DNA of 64,000 nucleotides, taken from the NCBI GenBank assembly GCA_947568835.1, contig OX387603.1:11268151-11332150 (forward strand). Direction: 5' to 3'. The notes under the pieces are model-generated. The model did not search any database and had not been told where the DNA came from. It saw nothing but the letters and a program-made list of their open reading frames with translations. Position numbers and translations under genes: made by a program. The stretch is from Protonemura montana. Its lineage: Eukaryota; Arthropoda; Insecta; Plecoptera; Nemouridae. Below are positions 22,952 through 34,900 of this stretch, piece by piece; position 1 is the stretch's first letter; every line of letters starts with the position of its first letter.

Positions 22952-25900
22952 CTGCAAAGGCAATGGAAAACACTTAAAGACATGGGAAATAAAAAAATAC
23001 TTTGTTCATAGCAGGTAATTATTGTTGCCTATATTGAATGCTGATTAAAAGGGAAAATTATGATAGGAAGTCATGACATGAGATGATATAGTGAGAAGCA
23101 CCGTCTCATGTGTTACCAATGCTTACTCAGAAATAGGGTTGGTGTACAGAGAAAATTATTGGTACTAAAGATCCCTTAAAATACAAAAACTAAAAAAGTG
23201 TCTTTCCTACTAATTGCTAATTATGACTGAGTAGTCAACAGAGAGAATTTAATTGAAATTAGTTCATTTGTAATGTGCCAAAGGGCTGGGATAATGTGTA
23301 TGTTGATTGGGAAAGTAAAGGGAGAGTGCGGGACTCACCAAGCGGGAGAGGCGGGCCGCGATAGTGGATGTTTGTTAGCGTTTCGGCGGTTGTCTTTATC
23401 ACTGGAAAGAGACTGATTGATGTCCCTACCCGTTCTTTACTGTTGGGTGGGGGTGAGGCAGGTTGACAATGAGTCATGTTGGTGGTGTTAAAAAAAAAAA
23501 AATATATATATATATATATATAAAAGAGGGGGGGGGGGGGGAGTGTTTATATTGTTTAGGTTTGGAGGGAACATGGATTTTGTTATCCACCCCCACCTCC
23601 AGTTTACATTTCATTGTTGCCACCCACCCCCACCTTAACTTTAATTTTTTACCCTCTTTCCTAACCTATTTTTATTTCAACCCACCCCTGCCTCACCCCT
23701 ACCCTACAGTACAGAAAAGGTAAGGACAAAAATCAGTCTCTTCTCTCCAGTGATAAAGGCAACAGCCGGAACGTTAACGAACAAGTATTGGGTTCTTATT
23801 AGCCTTTTTCTACAGTCGTTGAAAATTGGTTATCGATTGAATTGACTTACGACGAACATGGTCCCCATCGTTAATTTTGTATTAATGATTCCAGCCACTA
23901 TGCCAGAAATGTTGCTATATGTAATTTTGACAAGCTCTTTGCCAATATTAAATAATGTCTGCCAATGTCTTTTCAAAAACATTTGAATTTCAATTCAAAT
24001 ATTTTTTTCACTAATGGAATTTAGTAAGATTACAAGAAGGGTTTCAACTTTGGTAAGACTTACTCCCTTAATTTCTCTTCCCTAGTTTATTTTCTCTATT
24101 GGCTTTCTTTTGTCGACTCAGGTACATAAGCCCAGCAACCTTCTTACCTCCAATGTTTCTCCACACGACGACTGAGGGCAATTTTTTCGCCAATTTCCGT
24201 GCATACGGGATTGGTGAGGCTGATTTTGGCAAGATCAGCTTTAGTTGCCAAAACCCGACCACCGGTGGACAAGGAACCGATGTTCACCAACAACACTTCG
24301 TTCTTTGAGAGTTTTTGGACCTGAAACACAAAGAAACAAATTGTAGTGTGGAATAAGTTCACTAAATTCTCGTCAGTTGGCTGATTTCATCATTGTAAAT
24401 GGCTCCAACCACAGAGAATTTTGTAAATCAGTGAACTTGCTATACTAGCAATTACCTTGGCTCCCTTCTTGTCTCCCTCTGTGCGAACGCCAAGCAGACG
24501 CTTGAGCAGGTAGTACGATATCTCTAGCTCGATGAAGATCTTGGGAAGAGCCCCGACTGCACCCAGGACTTGCCCCACCAACCGATCGGCACGGCACAGG
24601 GTTGGCTCGATTTTCGTGCCCACACCTAATATCAGAGCGTTTTTTAACGGACAAAGAGATTCCAAAATACCATTTACCGTGACATGTGTTGAGTGCCAAG
24701 TGCCCCCTCTATTTCCTGTCGTATGTTATAATTTACTTCCCACAGACCTAGAACTATAAGCTGAAAATGTGAGTTTACTTGAATGATGGATTAGGGAAAA
24801 AGATTAAAGGAGACACAACTTACTGCGGTATAAATGAACGATTGCGGCAGATGAAGAGGAGTAACATTGGAAATTGGTCATTCCTACTCATGTAATTTGT
24901 GTTTCCTGCTTCCCTCTTCGTCATTCATTTACCAGCTCTTTGGCACTCTTACCATCTTATGTGATCCTGAATGGATGCCTAATCCAGCAAAGAAGGATTT
25001 TAAACTTGTGAGACCATTTCTCAAACTTTCATGCCTCCAAACAAACAAAAAAAACCGGCAACTCTAAATTAATCAGCTTCTCACCAATTAAGCCACCAGG
25101 GACAGCAAATTGAAGCTCGTTTTGCTCAGCGAAAAGCGAAACGATCCGCGAAAAGATTGGACGGCACGTCAGCTTGCCCTCACTGTCCTTCGAGACGAGA
25201 CCTGGCCGCACCTCAATCTCCATGCCAACCTGCCAACCAATCGTCAATTAAAAAGAAAAAAAAAAACTCTGATTTGATCACCCTGAACTCAAAAATCATG
25301 GAACTAAACCAATACAGCAAACTCACCTAAAACTACTATAACAGCAAATTGCAGTACCAAACAATCCACCAGCAATCTTACCTTGAGCACGCCTCTAAGG
25401 ATGCTGCCGCCGGCGACGCCCCCCTTTAGATCGTCTACTTCGCAGCCTGGCTTGTTGACGTCGAACGAGCGGATGACGATGAGCCGCGGCAGCGAGGTGA
25501 AGTCACGCATTGGCACCGGGATCTTCTTCGTTATGTACTCGCAAAGTACCTCGATGTTATACTTAAGCTGTGCAGAGATGGGCACCACAGGTGCGCCTTC
25601 GGCCACAGTGCCTGAGGGAATTGATTGATTGATTTGTGGTGTTTAACAACGCACTGTTTTGACAACTGGCCCTGCGGCACTGGTCTAATGGCGTCGGTGA
25701 ATGAGTGGATGATGTGGATGATGAACCTAACATAGCCTAGAAGAAAGGAGGGGAAACCCGGTGTCGGCACGTAGCCTACTCCTGTCGAATAGTACCAAGG
25801 GGAACCACCAGTTTAACGTCCCTTCCAAAAGACGGTAAAACTCGAACAGCAGGATTCCTCCACCAATACATGCCGTCGAGAGGTTGATAAGGAAGGTGAA

Positions 25901-28900
25901 TAAAGTTGCTGTACTAACATTCATCCCTTCAACCTCTCTCCCGAACAGAACTTGTCATGTGTATGCCTGAAGGAATGCATAGGCGGGTATTACGACCAGT
26001 GTCCAGGGACGACTAGTTAAAATGGCGCCAGGTAGTGAGAAAAAAAACTTGGAAAAAGTATAGAGGCAGGCACCACAATATTGTAGAAATGTTGAAGAAA
26101 TTGTGTCAAAAGAAACCATATTTTGGTTCATTTTGACCTTAGGCTTTGAGAAGTGCATCAATCTTGAGTGTAACAGGCATCAGCCATTAACCTATTTCTA
26201 CCAAAAGTCAACTGTTTTGAAATGCTTGTCTAATCGTGGCAAGGGAAGTGTGAATGAACATTCACATTCACTCATTCAATTATTGCGTAGCTTAATGGTG
26301 CAACCATTTCAATTTGATTAGTTTCCACTTTAATTAGGAGACAATTACTTCAATTTCAAGATATTCATTTGGGTTCATATCCAAGAGATGTCTTTTGTAT
26401 TCAGCAAGCTAATGTAAGGTATTTCGTTTTGATGCATCTGGTCCGTGCATTAAAAAAGATCAACAGAACTCCATTCTGTATTACAGCCTCATTAGATGGC
26501 AGCACCATGTGTTTGATATAAATCACAGAGCAAGCAAAGAATTCAGTGATCACTTAGATTCAAAATGCCTAGGTGTCGAAAGTAAAAGCTCCAACAGATA
26601 TAAGTAATACAACTTATTCTTGCCTTGAACAAACTTGAGAATCTGCTCGTATTGCTCCTTGGCCTGTCCCTCCTTGACAAGATCGATCTTATTCTGCAAG
26701 ATCACGATGTGCTTCAGCTTCATAATCTCTATGGCAGCCAGATGCTCAGAGGTCTGCGGTTGAGGGCAAGACTCGTTGCCGGCTGGAAAAAATACATACA
26801 ATCTCAGGCCCAGAAACAGTAGCCAAAACCAAAACGTAAATATATGTGAATTCGAAGACAACTTCCCTCAAATCAGATAGTTCGAACCTTTCTTTTCTCC
26901 TTTACAAATTCACAAAATTGAAGGCCAGTTGCTAAGTCATCAAACACTAATACATTTCCATAAAGCAGTTGGGACTATTGGGAGAAATGGGTGCAATTCT
27001 GCAACTTTTTGCCACAGAAACGAGATGAGACGAGATGAAATAGCCACTTTTTTCCCCATGGAAAAATGGAAAGATCTTTTCTGATTTCAATGGAAAAAGT
27101 TACAGATTTGCACTCCCATATTTGATGAGTGACTTATCAACATCTTTTTGCATCTATTATGAATTGTAAAAATTAATTAGCAAAAGAGAATGATGTGGAA
27201 TAAATACAACCAATAAAACAACTAGCTTCCGAAAACCGAGTCAAATTAACTGGTCAATACAATGAAAGTTAGTGCTGCTAAGTTGAGGCCTACTTTCACC
27301 TTAGAGAAAAGAATATGAGTAGAGGGAGGACAATAGAGGAGAAAAGTTAAGAGGAGAATAGAGGACAATAAATTCACTACCACACTCTTCAAAATGTGAA
27401 AAGAAACTAATGCAGGGTATCAAGTATGAGGTTCAGACAAGAAATTACAAGTTTTTGACTTCTGCACATATTTCTAGTTCCAACATATCACATGATGAAA
27501 GTGTGCTTTTAAGAATCAACATGTAGTGAGGAAACAAACACAATACAATTTAAAATTAGCATTACTCGCCCGAGCGGTTACACATTGTGGGGCATAGGAT
27601 CTATGCTGTGTAACTGCCTGATGGAAACTTCTTTACAAAGATATTTCTTTTCTTGAAAAGTGGTGGAGATTCAACTCCGAATTTTGGCACAAATATTCAT
27701 TTATATGTTGTCAACAATACATTTTTTTAGGTTAATTAAAAAGGGGGGTTTTCAGTGGCATTTTTTGAAAATGCAGACGTAGAAAATCAAGATAAAGTTG
27801 CTGTCAACCAAGTGGTACATATTATTGTATATTCAATTAGAAAATTGAATTACCTTATAGCTGTCATACAACCATAGATAATGTATATAATGTGACAGTA
27901 ATACGCACGTGGGGGGTGCAAACGCCCGAACTTCAACCCCCTAAAACTTTTTAAGTTTTCGAGTACAAAAAAAAAGAAAAAAAAACTTTTACTCAAGCCA
28001 ACATTCTGAAAAAGTGTGCCGAATTTCATGAAATTCCCTGTCAGTCAAGGTCGAGGGTGGTCCTATTTGACATGGAATGACCCACAAGACAGATTCCCAT
28101 ACATCACCAATTTTAATAAAACAGTCGACAGATTGAAGCTTTGCTAAAAATTAACAGAATAACCACCCTGGTTAGCAAAAAATCAGAAGACTAAAGATGT
28201 TTAAACACAAAAGTTTTTCGAAATTGGCAACAAGTAAGCACTCACCGATAAGCAACAGCGCGGCGTCCATGACCGCAGCTCCGTTGAGCATGGTCGCCAT
28301 GAGGATGTCGTGGCCGGGACAGTCGACAAAAGAAACGTGTCGGACCAGCTGGAACCGTCCGCTGCAGCTCGGCCGGAAGCACGGAAACGAGTCATCCTTC
28401 GATGACCCGCCCGAAATGTAACACGACGGCCGTGGACACTTGTCACTGTCACACTTGTAGATCTTTGCGTTGGCGTAGCCTGTGGGACGAAAGTTACAGA
28501 TTGGATGAAATTAATTTGCTCCTGAGCAGTATGCTTATCTAGGGAGTGGGGATACAGTCCAGTACTCTCGAGCCTAGAAGTACCCACCTTTTCAACACTA
28601 AAGCCTCACGAGCGCAATTTATCCTATAGCTTTTGTAATGAGTCACCACTAATTCTCAACATTACTTTTGTTTGAAATGACCCAAATGTTCCTTGAATAC
28701 AGGGCAAATGCATCATTTTTACCTGTAGCCACAAAATAGATTTACAAAGCATGGGATGAGAATAAAGAAATGCCGTGTGAATTTGTTTGTGATCTAATTT
28801 TCACTAAATTAAAAGAAACGCATACCCACCTATTTCATTACAAGGTAACTCCTGCCCCTTCACCAACTAACAGAATACACACCAAACAGAGCCAAACATT

Positions 28901-31900
28901 TCAAAATGTTCACCTAGAATATGCTTTTTGGGAATTCTTAATGGTCAGTTAACCAAGATCAGTTTATTGTTTAAGTTGGTAGGTACCAACAATTTTCTGA
29001 AAATATATGCCCTAGAATGACCATACCAGCCATTTGGCACGGGGTATTCAGAAAAAACTATCGTTTCCATTCAGAACTGAAAGGATAAAATCCAGTTTCA
29101 AACGAAAGGAAAAAAAGTATTTCTCGAGTCATAGACTGTTTCCTCTTTAAAAAGGCACATGTCTTTGCAAATCAATAATTGGACATCTGCCATTGACACA
29201 TTAGTAGGAAGGATAATGGTAGGTAGTCTCCCTCAGGACGAGAACTGTGCATGAAGCAGGTATATATTCGTGAAATTCTCTCAGTTAAAAACACTGTTCA
29301 GGCTTAACAGAAAAAAAAATACAATAAAATTATTGTTTATCTTTGTTTTACTTCACAGTAACAAAGAATAGACTAAAAATACAAACTAAAACCTAACAAA
29401 AGTTGATGTAACATCTAAAAAATGTCCACTTGTTCCACAAGGGCAAAGTTTTCTCTAACTTATTGTATTCTTAAAGTAGCAAAGCTATTCCTAATTGTGC
29501 AACATTTGGGCAGCAGTTTCTACACATTTCATTGAGATTGTTGTTGTATGTATCTTATATGCATCTATTTTGTTCTATAAATATTTATTTACACATATCA
29601 GTATATTAAAAATTTTCCACCTGCATTTTTGACAAGAACATGTCAATTTTTATTCTCCTATTAGCGCTTATTCAAAGATCAACTTTTTATCACCGCAACT
29701 GCAATTAAAAATTCCCCATTTACATAATGGATTGGTTGAAACAATATCCTTTAGACACCAAATATTTAAATGTTTAGTCAAATTGGTCCCAAATACTAGT
29801 TCAGATGCTCCACAATAATAAAGACCACACCGAAGAGCAGTGCCACAATTAGTAACAAGTATTTAAAAACAGAATATTAATGGACATGTAAATCAGTTTG
29901 GAGGGTTTCATAACTTGCATATTAATATTAACACCAGGAAACTATTAGTTGATTCAAGCCGCTTCATTTTACTTTGTAACATACTTACCTAAAATAATCA
30001 AGCTAGCAGACAATTAACATCAAACAACTAATAATATTCAAAAACACATAAGAAAGTCTAATCACTATATTCAATTCTATCTTCAGTGAAAGAAACAAAT
30101 AGATAGTAAAGCATTATTGGCAAATGGGTAACAGAAATGATAATTTGCTATACATTGCAATGGAAGCATTGAAAACTTTACTACGACTAATTGAATGGTC
30201 CAGCTGAACATACTTCACTTAAAATGCACATGAAACTGTCATAATTAATTATAACAACGAAAAGTTTTAAGGCCTGTCGGTGTTAAGGCAACTATGGCAT
30301 TACAAGACGTGGCTAAAACAAATAACGACGACATTTCTGAGTGTTACACTTGCACAGCATCTTGCACGATCTACCACTTAAGCCTTCCGTCTCATTTGTT
30401 TGCAATCTTGGCCGAGATGGAGAGGTTGGTGTCGATACATTTGGATCTGCACTCAATGACTGAAACGAGTAGTCAAATGATAGCTCTTGACCAGCTTTAA
30501 TGTGGCGTGTGGCAAAGAGCGCAAGTTTGGGTAGATTGGGGTCGAGACAGTTCACCCAGACCGCAAAAACGGCTAAGTTTGGATCGCACGAGTGGTTAAT
30601 GAAGTGTGAGATATTCCCTAATCGGGCAGCATCAACGGTGTACGGGAACTGCTCGTTTTCATTATAATCCAGATCAAAGAGGTATGTTTTGCCTTCAGCG
30701 TCGTATATCTTCCCTCTTCGCTCTGCTTCTTCGTTTGTGATGACCTCTCCGACATATTCACAAACAAACTCACCCTTGCTGATTTTTTCGAGTGTTTTCA
30801 CCCCCCAACCACAGCCATTATCAGTGCGGAATATACATAGCTTTATCTTACGCCCGTTTTGTACAACTCGGTTAATACAGTCTGCATCGCATTTGCACCG
30901 CTTGTTGCACTCATAGATAGGAGTGCCAATTGTCACGGCCAACTGTTTTGTTTCTGTGTACGCAAACTTGGAACCGGACTGAGCGCCGCAACAGTTCTTG
31001 CTGGAACCACACGAAGATTCACATTCGCAGCCAATTGGCGGGTCGTCGGGAATCACAATCCCTTCGCTGGGAACATAGTCATTTACATAGATGAAGTTCA
31101 GGGGAGGCCCTTCAAGATCGACATCATTCTCGACAGAAATTTGAACGTGGTTCTTCTCCATAGAGTTAGCCTGTATCAACCACTGCTTAAGCTGTTCACT
31201 TTGCTCTATACGAGCTATGTACAAAGCTCGTAACATTAACTTCTTTTTAAGTCTGGCAATCCTATCGTGGTTCCAATTTTTTTTGTTTTCTCTTGCCAGT
31301 TGCGATATTTCTTTCATGAGGGTTCCCTCCTTGGAGCACACCAATTTATGTTGGCCTTTCCTCATCATCCCTTCTAGCACTTCCCTGGTGGAAACACAGA
31401 GGCTTTTTCGTAGCTCATCAACCTCCTCTCTTGATTTGTTGAGGGAGCTTTTATTATCATACTCACTGTACACCTTCTTCCAGTAACGGTTTAAGAGCTT
31501 TGGACAGCCTTCAACATTTTCCTCACACTCCCAGCTGTTAAACTTGTCTGCCCAGTTGAGCCACTTTACCAAGTAATACAGGTTGTTGTCTGAGAATGTT
31601 GCATGATCAACAATCTTTTCCACCTCATACGTGTCGTCGCCTTCCTTTAATTCTAGTGGCGCAATTGGGATTGATGGCTCAGTTGACACAGTCGTTTGGG
31701 TTGAATCTGATTCCTCTAAGGAAGAACTTGATTGAAACTCTGAAGAAATATGAGTTGATGGTGGAACTGGTGAACTACATCCACTACTTGGAGCAAGGCT
31801 TCCATTTAAGATGGAACATCTATCTGTGTCACTCAAGTTTGAAGAGTGCATGGACTCTCCATCGGAATCACGCCGTTTTATCTTTGGTCGGGTTTTGATT

Positions 31901-34900
31901 GGGGACAAAATCTTTCTCTTCGTTCTAGTTATCGGTCGTTGCCCCTCAACTTTTCTGCTCGGTATTCTTTTCGGGCTAAGACGCTGCTCGCGGCCAGTCA
32001 ATAGCAGAACGGGGTCAATAGCGTCCAACTCCATGGAGATAAGAGAACGGCTCTCCATCTTTTCTCCTTTGCCTGCAATTGTAAAACGAAGCTGGCTTTG
32101 TTCTTCTTTTTTAAACGAGCAACGTTCCTGTAATAATACAGTAATAATACCACAATTGCAGGTTCAAGAGCAAGGATGCATTAGGTTTAGGGTTGGGCCA
32201 GATATTTGAAGAATAAATGCAGTTTTATTTATATAGATAAACTTGGTTTGGTCAAGTAAATTTGCTTGAAGAAACAAGATCATGTTGTTAGAGCAGCTAC
32301 AATGATTTTTTTTTGCGCACCGAACAATTGAAAGCGCAGTCTCACAGACCACATTTAATGCATAACTGTGCCTTTAGGTAAAACCTAGTTCAGCCTGGAA
32401 AATTAAACAGATTTTCTTAACAGCTGAATCAAAAGAAAAAATACCCAATAAGATGCAGAATATTTTAAATTTTATGACACTAGGTACTTCCATACCTTGG
32501 AAGTCAACTTGGGGACATAGCATCAGTACGAGCAATTGGATTGCTTAAAACTGTTTAACATTACAGCTTCAACAGTTTACAAGAAAGAAAAAATATTTGT
32601 AATATTTAAATATTTATTTCCTAGAACAGACACACAGTGCCTTAATTAAGGAAATATAATTAAAATGATTTAAAGAAGTTGGGTAGGTACAACCAAATTA
32701 GTGGCCTGGCCCTAAATTGCTTTTAAGTGGCAAGAAATATTTGATATTAACTACAAGACAAGATAATAATAAAACGCAAAAACAGTTCTTACTTTTCTAG
32801 GAATAATTCTTATTTTCAATCGTAAATCTGACGCGATTACAACAATATATATTCCTGGATCGATGGATATTTAACAAAAAAGTTTAACCAGCAACTGAAA
32901 CAGAACTCATTTGTTTTGAGACATCAACACAGCTTGTTGGACAACAGTTTTCAAATTTCATGGATTGATACCAGATGGCTCTGACTTCTAGTATGGATTC
33001 AAGTCAAGGTTCCGAAATAAACATGGACGCCATTCTTTGAAAACGTCCTTTCAACAAGATTTGAAAGAATGGAACATTTAAGATTTGTACTTCTGTAATT
33101 ATCTTCAATGCTCACATCCATTTAATAGCCTCAAATTGTATAGACCATTGTTATAAACTTAGGCCTGGGTTTACCAAACTCCTGAACTCCAATCAACAAA
33201 GTAATTTGCTTTATAAGTTTGAACTTTTGAATATACAAACACACAAATTTGGCAACTTAAAGAGAACGGGAAAAAGTATTTAAGCACCAATAGCTTTAAA
33301 ACGGCAAAATAAACGTCTGAATTTCTAATAGAACGCCGTCATAGAAAAATATTCACAAGATAAGTTATCCCCATCTCTCTGGCAATAGTCTTATATTCAA
33401 GTGTTGTGTGAGGTACATGCTACATAAATATAACATTATTACACATTTCTGGAGAGGATATAGCATAAAACAGCCAATTTCAAAAACGGACTTTTGTGCC
33501 AAGGAAGTTCAGTCGCTAGATCAAACTGAGAAATAAAGCCAGCTCCCAGCTTATCATTGTGTAGTTTACGGTTAAGTGAACCTCAGCGTTAGCACATTTC
33601 CAAGGTGTCTCATTATTATACGAATTAATATCAGAAAGCCACCTTTAAAATTATACCTGAAGACCGGAGAGCCAGGAAAGGCTTCATAATAGGAAGACAA
33701 ACCGCATTGAAATCTACTCTAGATGAAATGTGGCCAGGTGGATGCAGCATGACGGTAAATGACAAGGCTCCGTGCAAACTTAAGATGGTTCATTACCGCG
33801 GAATTTGGTTAAAATTAGCGGAGATCAGTAGATGTTTCAAATGAATAAATTTGTCTCTATCCAGTTTGATTGCAAGTAGGTAGTAAATAAGCAATCGTAG
33901 TCATTAGTTTAATTTAGACTTTGATCTTGACCATCTATGCAACATACACCTTTGACCACCACTCTACAACAATTATAATCTGAGAAAATCAATTATTATT
34001 GCATAGAGAGAATTTGAAAAGCTTCGCAGTAGATATTGCCTGAAAATAAATTTTTGGATCACCTGATTATGGATACACGCTCAGCTGCGTTCAAAGTTAA
34101 TGGTGTGACCAGGTAATAATCAGGTACTTTTAGTAACTGCAGCCAAAGAAAAATTAAAACTGCAATGATTTTAGTGCTTTACTTTATTGCTGTAAAAATA
34201 TATTTACAGTTATCAGGGTTCCATTGTGCTAACATAATAAAAAAGTTTATGCGCTATTTTGGTTTCATAACCACATTTATGCTGGGATTTGGATTTGCCC
34301 AGATGGCATCAATTTCTGAGACGGCAGTAGTATTAATAATAATAAAATACCTCGCGCATTGGAAGCGTTTGCAATTTGAATAGATTTCAAATAAATACAA
34401 TGCATCCAACGGCAAATCGGAGTTACTTGAGATTGAATGGTTGTGACGTGGTTTAGCGTCACTAGAATCAGTGTGACTGTGAGTACTCGCAGCCTCTTGG
34501 TTCTAATCCTTGGAGATCCGTCATTCTCATCAAATAAACTAATATAGTCTCAAAAAGCCAGTGTCCAAGTAGCTCAATGGGTTACAGCAATACCTGCGAT
34601 AGGTGGAGATCGGGGTTTGAGTTCCCATTTGCGGATCAATTTTTGAGACTGAAGTAGTGTTCATAATAGTAAAATACCTTGCACATTGCAAGCGCTGGCA
34701 ATTTAAATAAGATTTCAAATAAACAGATGCCTTGCACGTTCAACAAGCACCTGAAGAAGACCATTTATTCCAGTAACTCCATATTTAGTATTACCACAGT
34801 GCATTTAGTATGTATTACCTACAAACAGAAAAACTATATACTAAGAGTGGGACAGGAACGACAAGGAATGGTTAGTAGGAAATTTGTAGCAAAAAGCCTT

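Noticed and set aside
26550..26623. Read-through of eIF2-gamma exon 5 into [10 protein letters not shown]
   Set aside because: It departs from the family after FVQG; splicing to 25611 with a GC donor restores the conserved sequence.
27570..27640. tRNA-like sequence in eIF2-gamma intron 4
   Set aside because: Only a box A-like stretch is present; no box B at the right distance.
28201..28587. 128-codon minus-strand ORF
   Set aside because: A shifted frame over eIF2-gamma exon 4; the true frame gives the DCPGHD motif.
30294..32209. Several plus-strand ORFs of 68-132 codons
   Set aside because: Antisense shadows of the Su(var)3-9 exon.
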